Source: Lepus europaeus (taxonomy: Eukaryota; Chordata; Mammalia; Lagomorpha; Leporidae). From it: 64,000 nt of DNA. Of the stretch, positions 34,615 through 46,400 are shown piece after piece. A program made the translations under genes and the position numbers. The stretch spans positions 65,619,266 to 65,683,265 of the forward strand of contig NC_084837.1 of NCBI RefSeq assembly GCF_033115175.1, read 5' to 3'. How positions within the stretch are numbered: the stretch's first letter is position 1; each line of letters opens with the position of its first letter. The notes beneath the pieces were generated by a model. The model saw only the letters and a program-made list of their open reading frames with translations. It searched no databases and was not told the origin of the DNA.

Positions 34615-35546
34615 GCTCTGCCTCTCAAATAAATCAATCAATCTTAAATGCTCAGCATCACTAGCCATCAGGGAAATGTAAATCAAATCCACAATGAGGT
34701 TTCATCTCACTCCAGTCAGTATGAATTTCATATAGAAATCAACAGAAACAAATGCTAGCAAGGATGTGAGAGAAAAGGTATCCTAATCCACTGTTGGTGG
34801 GAATGTAAACTGGTGCAGCCCCTGTGGAAGACAGTATGAAGAAACCTCAGCAATCTGAATACAGACCTACCGTATGACTCAGCCATCCCAATCCTGAGAA
34901 TTTACCTAAGGGAAATGAAATCAGCATATGGAAGAGTTATCTGTACCCCTATGTTTATTGCAGCTCAATCCACAATAGCTAAGATATGGAATCAACCCAT
35001 ATGTTTGTCAAATGAAAACTAGATAAAGAAATTATGGGATATGGAATATTACACAGCGATAAAAAAAATTGAAATCCTGTCATTTGCAACAAAATGAGTC
35101 CAACTGGAAAACATCATACTTAGTGAAATAAGCCAGTCCCAAAAGGACAAATACCATATGTTCTTCCTGATCTGTGGTAACTAAAAGAGCACCTAAAAGG
35201 TATTCTATAGAAGTGAAATTGACACTTTGAGATGCAATGGCTTTGAACAGCCCTTGTCTTGACTGTTGAGGAACAGTTTTTTTTTTTTTCATACTATTTG
35301 TTGAACTCTTTACTTAGTATAGAGTTAATCTTATATATGTAAAGTTAATTGAAAATAGATCTTACTAAAAAATAAGAATGGGAATAGGAGAGGGGGGAAA
35401 AAGAAGGGTAGAGTGTGAGTGAAAGGGTGGGTACTGTGGGAAGAATCATTGGGTTTTCCTAAAGTTGTATTTGTGAAATGCATGAAGTTTGTATACCTTA
35501 AATAAAAGATCACTGCAAAAAAAATAAATAAATCTTTAAAAAAAAT
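34320..35546 (+). repeat. C-SINE split by an L1 in its tail
   Basis: SINE 34320-34645, with (CT)n at 34565-34610, ends 'aaataaatcaatcaatctt'. A matching tail 'aaataaataaatctttaaa' reappears at 35523-35546 after the L1. Confidence 0.82.
34646..35522 (+). mobile_element. 5'-truncated L1 (ORF2 3' end and 3' UTR)
   Basis: Begins in the conserved ORF2 C-terminal coding region ('ccactgttggtgggaatgta', 'ccatatgttcttcctgatct' further on) and ends 'aaataaaagatcactgc' plus A. The reading frame carries stops, so it is dead. Inserted into the A-rich tail of a C-SINE. Confidence 0.87.
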
Positions 35547-35944
35547 TCTGTTTTGGCTCTAGGGACCCTGCTTTAGAAAGAAGCTTCTGTCTCTTCGGGT
35601 ATTCCTTCTCAAGCTTCCTTGCTGGCTCTCACTACTTGTCCTTTTCCTTTAACATTCCAGTTTCTCAAGTCCCCGTCTTCAGCTCTCTTTTCTTCTATTA
35701 TTTGGAAATCCTTTGTAATCTCCAAATCTAGTTGATTCCTAGGCATACAGTGGTATCAAAAAAGTACTTTCAGTTCTTCTTTCCAAATATTTTCTCCAGA
35801 TTTCTTATGAAAGGGAGGATTTCTAATATAGTGTTGTATATTAGTGTTTATTTTAAAAACATTTTTAATTTTGTTCTTTATGAGGAATAACTAAAGTGCT
35901 TTTCCCTGAAATGTAATACTGGTTTTTGGGTTATGTAATTTTTA

Positions 35945-36250
35945 CTTGCTTCATTTTAAAAACTGAGATATAATTCACGTAACATAAAATTCACCATTTT
36001 AAAGTGTAAAATTCACTGCTTTTCAGTATATTCATTATATTATACAAATGTCAACACTATTCAATCCCAAAACATTTCCATTATCCCATGAAGAAATCCC
36101 ACACAAATTAGCAGTCAGTCCCAGTTCTTCCCTCCCAAGTCCCTGGCAACCACTTATCTACTTTTGTCTCTGTGGAGTTAACTATTCTGAACATGCAAAT
36201 CATTTGCATTTTCTCTATCTTGGCCTTTTTGCTAGACATACTGTTAGGTG
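35945..36250. repeat. Ancient L1M-type fragment
   Basis: 'aaaattcaccattttaaagtg', 'ccctggcaaccacttatcta' and 'actattctgaacatgcaaat' are hallmarks of an old mammalian L1 3' region. Diverged. Confidence 0.6.
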
Positions 36251-36423
36251 ATGACTACTGTGGAAGACCTTACAGTTGCCTCCTTATCAGCCATTCATCC
36301 CTTCCCTATAGCGGAGTAGCCCATTAAGTTTAGGTACGATTTACCCAAACTCCAGTTCCAGGAGAAGCCCTGAAATAGTGATACCCCTCATTTTTCGGTT
36401 CAGGAGTGAGCCTAAAACCTCAG

Positions 36424-36752
36424 AGGGCCAGAGCTGTGGCTCAGTTGGCTAAGCCTCTACCTGTGGCACATGCATCCCTAATGGGAGCCGGTCATGTCCT
36501 GGCTTCTCCTCTTCTGATCTAGCTCTCCAATATGGCCTGGGAAAGAAGAAGATGGCCCAAATGCTTGGGCCCCTGCACCTGTGTGGGAGACCCAGAGGAA
36601 GCTCCTGGCTCATAGCTTCAGATCAGCCCAGCTCCAACCACTGTGGGGAGTGAATCCATGGATAGAAGACCTCTCTCTCTCTCTCTTCCTCTCTCTCTAT
36701 GTAACTCAACTTCTCAAATAAATAAATAAAATCTTAAAAAAAAAAAAAAAAG
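36424..36752 (+). repeat. C-SINE, plus orientation
   Basis: Head 'agggccagagctgtggctca', tail 'aaataaataaataaaatctt' plus A-run. Confidence 0.87.
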
Positions 36753-37270
36753 CTAACTTGGTGCTATCAGAGTGGTGCTCAGGACATACATATATGTGTG
36801 CATGTGTGTCCATGTGTATATGTGGTATGACTTATTAATGCCCGTTCTTACATGTACAATTTGTTGAACTCTTACATCTGGATATACCGGTGGAACCACT
36901 ATACAATTCAAAATATAGAACATTACAGCATCCCAGGTGTCTCACGCCTTCTCTCAATCAATAGTCTCACTCCAAGAATAACCTCTATTCTGAGCCAAGT
37001 TCAGAAGTGTTGTTCAATGACTAAGACAGGAGTCACTGTCTCTCTTCCCCTAGATGTGAGTAAATAGGGAGATAGGCCTGGGAGCTTCAGAAAATTATCT
37101 GGCTACATGAGCAAAGCCAGCCTGAGGATAACACAGACACATGAAAGAGAGGTGAAACAAGTGGATTACAGAGACAAAACCACAGTGAGTCCTTAGATGA
37201 AACTAACCCTGAAGCTATATTACCTTTGAATTTTCCAGCTATTTATTTATTTATTTATTTGAAACTTACA

Positions 37271-37592
37271 GGGGCTGGCATTGTGGCATAGCAGATTAAG
37301 CCACTGCCTGCAATGCCAGAATCCCATGTGGGTGGCAGTTCAGAGGGGGCTGCTCTACTTCTGATCCAGGTCTCTGCTAATGAGCATGGGAAAGGAGCAG
37401 AAGATAGCCCACTTGCTTATGCTCCTGCACTCATGTGGAAGACCTTGAAGAAGCTCCTGGCTCCTGGTTTCAGCCTGGCCTAGCCCTGGCCACTGTGGCC
37501 TTCTGGGGAGTAAACCAACAGATAGAAGATTTCAGTCTCTGTCTCTTCCCCCTTCTCTGTAACTCTGCCTTTCAAATAAATAAAAAATCTCC
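37271..37592 (+). repeat. C-SINE, plus orientation
   Basis: Head 'aggggctggcattgtggcat', tail 'caaataaataaaaaatctcc'. A further SINE 3' end fragment follows at 37600-37690. Confidence 0.86.
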
Positions 37593-37737
37593 ATTAGGAA
37601 GAGAAAGGAAGACCTTTCTCTCTGACTCTCTCTCACTATAACTCTCTCTGTCTCTCTCTCTCTCACTGTCTAACACTGCCTAGCAAAAAAGAAAAAAGAA
37701 AAAGAAAAAAGGGAGAGAAAGAAAAGAAAGATACAGT

Positions 37738-38345
37738 GACAAAGGGAGGGAGGGAGGGAGGGAGGGAGAGAGAGAGAGAGAGAGAGAGAGAATCTTCAAT
37801 TTGCTGGTTCACTATCCAAATGGCTGAAGCCAGGAGACCAGATTCCCACATGGTTGGCAGAGGCTCAAGTACTTGGGCCATCTTCCGTTGCTTTCCCAGG
37901 TGCATTAGCAGGGAGCTGGATTGGAAGAGGAATAGCTGGGACTTGAATCAGCGTTTTTTAAAATAAGATTTATTTATATATTTGAAAGGCAAAGATAAAG
38001 AGAGAGGAGAGACAGAGATTGTTCAATTTTCCATCTGCTGGTTCACTCCCCAAATGTCTGCATTTGGGTTTGGGCCAGACTGAATCCAGGAGCTTCTTCC
38101 AGGTCTCCCACATGGGTGCAGGATCCCAAGCACTTGGGCCATCTTCCACTGCTTTCCTAGGTGCATTACCAGGCGGCTGGATTGGAAGTGGAGCAGCCAG
38201 GACATGAATAGTAGCCAATATGAGATGCCAGTGCTGCATGCGGAAGCCTAGCCATCAACATGACAATGCTAGCCCCGAACCAGCATTTCAAAATGGAATA
38301 GAAGTGCAAGCAGCAGCTTTACCCACTGCACCACAATGCTAGCCC
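37738..38345 (-). repeat. C-SINE, minus, split by a second minus C-SINE
   Basis: Outer copy 37738-37957 (with (GGGA)n and (GA)n at 37743-37790) resumes at 38277-38345 ('ctgcaccacaatgctagcccc'). The inner copy is 37958-38276. Confidence 0.82.
37958..38276 (-). repeat. C-SINE, minus orientation, nested
   Basis: 'aaaataagatttatttatat' through 'caacatgacaatgctagcccc'. Confidence 0.84.
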
Positions 38346-38974
38346 CTGAACTTCTCAGTTCTATGAGCCAATTACAGTAAGCTACTTTATTGTTTTAATG
38401 GCTTAAATTGAATTTTCCTTAACTCACGGTTTTTAACTTGAGTAAAAATCTTAGCTCTCTTACTTAGTAGTCTAAGTTCTATTAACTTCTTTTAAATATC
38501 AGTTTTCTGATCTCTGAAAATAGGAGGATAATATCTATCACACACAGTTTTTTTATGGAACAACTTGGTATAGAGAGAATATATGTATGGTATGTATACA
38601 TACATATTAGGTATGTAAGTATTTTCATTCATATTAAGCTTTGTTGATAGAATTTTTAATAATAAATATTCCTAAAGATGAGAGTTATTTAACAATGGAA
38701 TGAGATCCCTTCCAGATAAGTCCCCAATAACTACAAATATTAAACATTAGCTGGGTAATCTACCTTTCAATGTTTTTCTAAAAGGTGCTCCTGCTTTGAG
38801 GTGAAACAGGTGAAACTCCAAGGTCCCTTTTAACACTAAAAATGTAGAACACTTACTGATCTGAACACTGCTCTGAATAACCACAAAGATGTGGAATAGA
38901 CTGTTTTTTGGCCCAAAGACAAAATGTAAAAAAGACAAAAGGTAAAAATGATGTCTATTAAAATTAATGGTTCA

Positions 38975-39310
38975 GGGGCCGGTGCTGTGGCCTAGGGGGT
39001 AAAGGCCACTGCCTGCAGCGCCGGCATCCCGTATGGGTGCCAGTTTGAGATCTGGCTGCTCCATTTCCAATCCAGCTCTCTGCGATGGCCTGGGAACGCA
39101 GTGGTAGATGGCCCAAGTCCTTGGGCCCCTGCACCCAGGTGGGAGACCCAGAAGAAGCTTCTGACTCCTGGCCTTCAGATCAGCTCAGCTCCACCGTTGT
39201 GGCCAACTGGCAAGTGAACCAGCGGATGGAAGATTTTCTCTCTCTCTCTCTGCCTCTCCTTCTATGTTTAACTCTGTCTTTCAAACAAATAAATCTTTAA
39301 AAAAAAAAAA
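38975..39310 (+). mobile_element. C-SINE, first of a same-site triplet
   Basis: Full-length plus copy preceded by taatggttca (38965-38974) and followed by taatggtgca (39311-39320). Confidence 0.9.
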
Positions 39311-39320
39311 TAATGGTGCA

Positions 39321-39649
39321 GGGGGCTGGTGCTGTGGCATAGAGAGTTAAGCCTCTGCCTGCGGTGTGAGCATCCCATACAAGTGCCGGTTCAGGTCCTG
39401 GCTGCCTTACTTCCAATTCAGCTCTCTGCTATGGTCTGGGAAAGCAATAGCAGATGGCCCAAGTGCTTGGACTTCTGCACCCGCATGGGAGACTGGGAAG
39501 AAGCTCCTGGCTCCTGGCTAAGGATTGGCTCAGCTCTGGCCGTTGTGGCCATTTGGGGAGTGAACGAGTGGATTGAAGACCTTTCTCTCTGTCTCTCTCT
39601 GTCTGTAATTCTACCTCCCAAATAAATAAATAAATCTTTAAAAAAAAAT
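39321..39649 (+). mobile_element. C-SINE, second of a same-site triplet
   Basis: Full-length plus copy between taatggtgca words at 39311-39320 and 39650-39659. Confidence 0.9.
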
Positions 39650-39659
39650 TAATGGTGCA

Positions 39660-39991
39660 AGGGTCAGTGCTGTGGCACAGTGGGTAAAACTACCACCTGT
39701 AGCACTGACATCCTTTATGGGTGCTGGCTCAAGTCCTAGCTGCTCCACTTATGATCCAGCTCCCTGCTAACATGCCTGGGAAACAGTGGAAGATATTCAA
39801 ATGCTTGGGCCCCTGCACCCATGTGGGAGATCCAGATGAAGCCCTGGTTCCTGGCTTTGGCCCAGTTCCAGTCAGTGCAGCCATTTGGGGAGTGAATGGA
39901 AGAATCTCTCTCTCTCTCTCTCTCTTTCTGCATCTGCCTCCCTTTCTCCTTAATTCTGACTTTGAAATAAATAAATAAATTTTTAAAAAAT
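39660..39991 (+). mobile_element. C-SINE, third of a same-site triplet
   Basis: Full-length plus copy between taatggtgca (39650-39659) and taatgatgca (39992-40001). Confidence 0.9.
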
Positions 39992-40328
39992 TAATGATGC
40001 ATAAGAGGAGCGATATGAATAGAGGCTATAGAAACAACACTCCTCACTTGGTTGCACTAACAGCTCTGACAACTCCTTACTCCCACAGAATGCCCTGATA
40101 TACTGCATCAGGAGGGAGACAGTGAAATTAGGACTCTTATCAGGAAGTAGAGGTTGCAGGAAGGGTAGGGGATATAATGATGAGGTCAAGGAGAGAGTCA
40201 AACTCAGGCGCTGCAGGAAGGGTAGAGAGCAGAGTGCAGGCTCCACTGGCATCTGAACTAACACTTTTAACTGAACTTTTGCCTTTCACTAGCCCGTATG
40301 TCTGAGACATAGTTACTTAACAACAGTA

Positions 40329-40334
40329 TTTATT
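40329..40334 (-). terminator. CATSPER2: CATSPER2 polyadenylation signal AATAAA
   Basis: Plus strand tttatt, i.e. AATAAA on the minus strand about 97 nt after the CATSPER2 stop, predicting a short 3' UTR ending near 40310. Confidence 0.65.
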
Positions 40335-40430
40335 AGAAATTTATAATTGAATTCTCTGTTTCCAATTCTCTGTTCTCTCTCCATTGTCTTTTGCTGTGCC
40401 CAAAGATACAGAAGGCGTCCACTGTCATCT

Positions 40431-40462
40431 TTACTTATCTTCAAAGTTCATCAGTGCCTGCA
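40431..40462 (-). CDS. CATSPER2: CATSPER2 last coding exon (32 nt)
   Basis: Acceptor TTTACAG at 40463; encodes VQALMNFEDK and TAA (40433-40431), matching the human C-terminus VQALMNLEDK. It is separated from the previous exon by a 1.65-kb intron carrying a young C-SINE. Confidence 0.93.
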
Positions 40463-43400
40463 CTGTAAAGAAACAGACTGTGAGGCTGGAGAGCTGAGAA
40501 TGTGTAGAACAAAGCTACATAAAAGTCTGGTGAAGACCCTGCTTTTCTGGGCTCTCCATTGCCACATAAATCTTTACTCAAGTCATGAGTCTCTGCGCTC
40601 TTTGCCACAGAGAAGCTAATCAGAATTAAAGAAGCCACTTTGCTATTTTCTCCTCCCATTCTTTCTGTTTTCCCCAGAAAAGTGGTGGAAAGGAAGGGAT
40701 AAGAATGAATGGAAAAAAGCAGAATTCCATGTTGTAGTGTTGTATGTGCCTTTATTGCTCTTCTGTGGCTATTGTGCAAGAGCAACACACACACACACAC
40801 ACACAGAGTCCTCCTTAATTATCTTCACATTGGGTTGATTTCAACAAAGAATAAGGAAGAAAACTCAGATAACACTAATCCATATTAAGCTGTTAAAAAA
40901 AAAAAAAACTGGCCGGCGCCGTGGCTTAACAGGCTAATCCTCCGCCTTGCGGCGCCGGCACACCGGGTTCTAGTCCCGGTTGGGGCGCCGGATTCTATCC
41001 CGGTTGCCCCTCTTCCAGGCCAGCTCTCTGCTATGTCCCGGGAAGGCAGTGGAGGATGGCCCAAGTCCTTGGGCCCTGCACCCGCATGGGAGACCAGGAG
41101 AAGCACCTGGCTCCTGGCTTCGGATCAGCGAGATGCGCTGTCCGCAGTGGCCATTGGAGGGTGAACCAATGGCAAAAAGGAAGACCTTTCTCTCTGTCTC
41201 TCTCTCTCTTTCTCACTATCCACTCTGCCTGTCAAAAAAATAAAAATAAAAACTGCCCTTAATGCTTCCAGTTGCTGAGCTTATCTTATCTTTTATTTTT
41301 AGAGGGAAATGTTATTAATCCAAATTAACCTGCAAGTAGTGAAATTTAGGAAAACAGTTTTGAGCAGATAGTTCTCAGTTTATAACAAACCTAAGTAAAT
41401 TGCATACTTCTCTATGCTGAGGCTGATATGAGAAGGGGCTAATAAGAGAAATTTATAATTCATAAGCCTCTTTCAGGGGTTAAGGTAGTGGCACTTGCAG
41501 GATTCCTGCTCTCTGCCATAGCTATTCAGCTTGAGCCTGTATCCTTTCAGCTCAGGTCAGAAATGTGACCTTCAAAAAGAAGGAACATATAAAGGGGGAG
41601 GGCTGCTCAAATGGAGTAAGAGCTCACCTTGCTCTAATTCCCAACAAATGAAACTGGACATTCTCTTTGGAAATGAGCTCTCAGACAGAATAGGATTTGG
41701 GCGTCCCCTGCTGGAGAAGCAGAGTTCCTAGGCTCTCTCCATGTTGGAGGAGATGTGGACACGTGTCCAGAATGTGACACACCAAACCAAGAATCTGTTG
41801 TTTCTAAGTGTGAGGCAGAAATTGAAAGGCTGGCGTGCCCGAATTGGACATACTCCTTCTCCCTCATTATACTACAGAGCTTCAAAAAATTTTGTTGAAA
41901 ATGGATTAAAAGATAAGTGTATTTTGTTGCAAAAAATTAAAATTCATACGTAAGTTTTGCATAACATGTATTTCCCATAGACTTTTTGAAGACCCAGATG
42001 TCAACATTTTTGCATTGTGATAAATGCACTTTTTAATTCCATTTTCTAGCAGTTTTTTGAAGTACCCTCATACATGTGACTCTCACACACTTAACAGCCC
42101 TAAATCCATACCTGCAAACTCTTGCAACTTCTTACGCTCCTCTAGGTTATACTGAAGCATTTCTAGTAACTCAAAATATCGGAAGAGTGAATCTCTAGGC
42201 CAAACAACACGGTCATCCTGATCCATTTCCATTAGCCCAGGCAGATTCTGATGCACAAGGGTCTCCCAGTCCAACTGATCTGCGGAGAGGAATGTTTTTA
42301 AAACCACGTCTGAGTTTGTGGAAGTTGGGTAAGAGCAGAGAAATCCAATGGTGTGGGTGAAAAGAAGAGGGTGAAAGAGGAAACAGGAAGCAAGAAGGGA
42401 AAAAGCGAACATCACCAAGAGACCACTTTTTATGCAAAGAGAGCTACAGCCATACTTCATCTAAAGTGCAGCAGAAGTATAGGAGAAATGAAGAGCAGAA
42501 GTATAGGAGAAATGAAGCACCAAGTCATTAAGACCAGAAAATCAGACTGGTGGGGAAAATTGGAAAGCAGATATGGTGGGAGAGCTCTTAAGATTAGGAT
42601 GTCTTGTAAAGAAGAGGAGTGTGAATTCAAGTGGAAGAAACCCTTCTGCTTACCAACAGCATCAGGATATGTGGTCTCAAAAGATGAGGAACAGACGGAG
42701 GCTACAGAGGAGGCAGAGGAGGAATATGGGTACTCTTTTATTACTGACAAGGATTCCTTGGTTTTTGACACAGATGTTGCTATATCCTCTTCAGTATCTA
42801 TGAGTTTAGGCTTTCCTTTAGAATCTTTGGATAAGGACACAGATATCCTTGGTTGACTGGTTAATCTGTTAGTGAAAGGAGAAACATTTAAACATATGAT
42901 TCATTGTTTTGGTCATGGCTCTGGACATCCCTTAATACTTGGATTAAAGGGAATGAGGGAAGATCCACTCCCAAACTCTAAGCTTCAGTACTTCTGACCT
43001 CAACCTCCCCCAGCATATCATCTGTAACTCTTCTTTTCCCTCCCACATCCGGTCTATCAAGAAATCCTATTGATTCTACCTTCCATATATATATGAAAAA
43101 ATATATATATATATCTTTTCTACTAACTCACTAGTATGGCCCAAGTCCAAGACATCATCTCTTGCCTGGACAGTAGTACAATCTCCTAACTGATCTCTCT
43201 GCTCTTTCCTCATTTTTACACAGTTCATCACAGCAAACATAATAATCCTTCTTAAATGTAAGTCACTCCACATCACTCCATCACCCTCAGAGTAAAAGCC
43301 TAAGTCCCTACAATGGCTCCTACGGCCCTACAGAATGCAGTCACTATCCCATTGTCTCTCTGACTACATCTTCCCTCACTCTCACCCCTGCTCACTCTGC

Positions 43401-46400
43401 TCCAGTCACAATGGCCTCTTTGCTGTTTCTCAAACACATAGCTCTAGCTAGAATTAGGAGCAGATCCATTGCCTGAACTGAGGTATTCCAATATGGAATG
43501 CAGGTGTCTCAAGCAGCTGTGCCAGACACCCACCGCAAAAGGGAAAATTTTAAAAGAAAGCTAACAAGGGCCAACACTGTGGCGTAGTGGGTAAAGGTGC
43601 CATCTGCAGTGCTGGCATCCCTTATGGGCACCAGTTCAAGTCCCAGGTGCTCCACTTCCCACCAGCTCTCTGCTATGGCCTGGAAAAGCAGTGGAAGATG
43701 GCCAAAGTCCTTGGGCCCCTTCACCTGCATGAGAGACCCAGAAGGAAGCACCTGGCTCCTGGCTTCGGATCAGCCCAGCTCCAGCTGTTGTGGCAATTGA
43801 GGAGTGAACCAGCAGATAGCAGACCTCTCTCTCTGCCTTTGCCTCTGCCTCTCTGTAACTCTGCCTTTCAAATAAATAAATCTTTTTTAAAAATTCCTGT
43901 GGCTCTCTTAATAGATTACCATAGATGTGGTAGCTTACAACAATAGAAATATACCATTCCGGCCGGCGCCATGGCTTAACAGGCTAATCCTCCGCCTTGC
44001 GGCGCCGGCACACTGGGTTCTAGTCCCGGTAGGGGCGCCGGATTCTATCCCGGTTGCCCCTCTTCCAGGCCAGCTCTCTGCTATGGCCCGGGAAGGCAGT
44101 GGAGGATGGCCCAAGTGCTTGGGCCCTGCACCCGCATGGGAGACCAGGAGAAGCACCTGGCTCCTGGCTTCGGATCAGCGCGATGCGCCGGCCGCAGCGG
44201 CCATTGGAGGGTGAACCAACGGCAAAAAGGAAGACCTTTCTCTCTGTCTCTCTCTCTCTCACTATCCTCTCTGCCTGTCAAAAAAAAAAAAAAAAGTAAA
44301 AAAAAAAAATTAGAAATATACCATTCCACAGTTTTGGAGGGCAAAAGCATGAAATCAAAATGTTGAAAGGGCCACAATCTCTCTGGAGCTCTAGGAGAGA
44401 AAGTTCCTTGCCTCTGTTACCTTTTGATAGTTTCTTGTAACCCCTTGGTTTCTCTTGGCTTGTGGCAGCTACACTCTCTATCTCTATTTTTATATCACCT
44501 CCTCCTATTCTCTTCATCTATCTTCTCCTCTTCTGTTTCCTATAAGGACTCTTGTCATTGAATTTAGGGTCCACCTGGATGATCCAGGATGATTGCATCC
44601 CAAGATCCTTAATCACATCTTGCAATGACCTTTATTTTCCCAGAGAAGGTTCCTTGGATTTAGGACATGGAAATGTCATTGTAAAGGACAACTATAGAAC
44701 CCACTGCAATACAGTCACTGAACAAATAAATTTGCACTCAGTCATCTTATTTTTCTGTTGTCTACCCTCTCCTTCATGTGTTTCCATCCCAGTTCACATA
44801 CACACTGCTACTAACCTGCTATCGATTTTGCTCTGGCTTGACCTCAGCAACTCAGGGGACAGGTTTTGCCTCCTGTAAAGCAAAAAAAAAAAAAAAAAAA
44901 AAAAACATAAAGAGAGCTGTTCTCAAGCAGAAGTACAAAAGAAGTACAAGAAAAGTTGTAGTAAAGGGGTGAAAAGAGACAGTGGATGAAGAAACAGGCA
45001 ATCTTCCAGAGCTGAGGAGTTCTTAACCCAGGGACAAATTTGTCATAGGAGAAAAATGGGATCAAGGCCAAAGGAGTAGAAACAGGGAATGAGGTCAGGA
45101 AACCCTTGAGAAATAAAATTGGGTTTGAAAATGGGAAAACAAACCTCTGGATAATCTGCCGCTTGAATATGTCAGCCTTGTGCTGAACCTCCAGATGTGT
45201 CATCTCCTCACTCAGCTCATTCCTGATATTCTGGAAATTAGTAACTGCCCCAGGGGGCCATTAGGAATTGGGAGCTGGTGATGACTGGATTCTGGGGAGA
45301 GGGCTTAGGTGAGGAGAAACCAAGTGAAATATCCATTCTGAGACCCACGCCTTCCTGCCACGCTGGGTTCTTTCTACCCATTCCAGCAATCCCAGCTTTC
45401 AGGCAAATTTCTTCCCAGTCACCACTCCCACCAAGTTCTCCCTCCTCTGTGCTTACCCATCATGGCTACTATGATGTTCCGAAAGATAATAGAGCCAAGC
45501 AACAGCCAAAGGATGACATAGGCGCTGCTAAAGAAGCGGCTGACTTCAGGCACCTTCCAGATATCCTGAAGGAGCGCATACCAATGATCCAAGGTGAAGA
45601 GGATGAACACTGTCACTAGGGAATTCAGAAGGTCCCTAAAGAGAAAGGAGCGTGGACAGAAGCAGAAATCCAGACCTCTTGGGGAGAGTACCATTTTTAC
45701 TCTTAAATCAACATAAGAGCATTTTTTGGAGTTTTCTCTGATTTTAGTTCTTTCCCTACAATATTCGATGTTTAGCTCATCATTCTTCATTTTGAATTTG
45801 TTCTATTAAGTTTTCCTTTACCCTGAATAATCTAGGAATGCCTCTCACTATTCCATTAGGCCTAGGGCACTGTAAGGACTCATTAAATAGGTATGGACTG
45901 AATTTTTAAAAGATGAATGAATCATCAACTAGATATCATTTTTTTCTAAATTCATTCTCCACTGCTCTATGGCCTTCATATAACAGAAGATGAGTCATAA
46001 ATTTGGCAAATATCACTCCTATTTAGCTCATTGTTATGAACTAATAAGCAAGTAAATGGATGGATATTGACATAAACATATATTACCCCCAAAATGATAA
46101 TACACAGACATAATACAAAAATTATAAAATATTTAAAACTTAATTTTAAAATTGGATACTTTTCTGAGGTCTTTTGTGAAATGCAAAAGGAAGGTACCAA
46201 AAAATTTCCTTTTTTTCCCCCTAACTGCCCATATATTATTTGTTGAAAACATCTGGGCTTGAAGAGGATGAATTCTAGGACCTTCCTAATGCAATACTTT
46301 TACACAATTAAGAGTCTAAGGAAGGCCGGCGCCGTGGCTCAACAGGCTAATCCTCCGCCTAGTGGTGCTGGCACGCCAGGTTCTAGTCCCGGTCGGGGCG

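Larger units (their letters stand above)
28700..40330. other. STRC-CATSPER2 intergenic region, repeat-filled
   Basis: About 11.6 kb between the STRC start and the CATSPER2 3' end, the same size as I recall in human. Open frames here fall in SINEs or are random. It contains at least fifteen C-SINEs, an L1 fragment, an ancient L1M fragment and a poly-A-ended retrocopy. The unassigned parts (28760-29080, 29400-29650, 30000-30400, 32090-32470, 35550-35940, 38350-38960, 40002-40320) show nothing I can support as a gene. Confidence 0.75.

Noticed and set aside
34646-35522. L1 ORF2 fragment as a coding gene
   Set aside because: 5' truncated, with in-frame stops; it cannot encode a functional protein.
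38965-40001. Regularly spaced short repeats resembling a CRISPR array
   Set aside because: The 10-bp words are target-site duplications of ~330-bp SINEs in a mammalian genome; no CRISPR is present.
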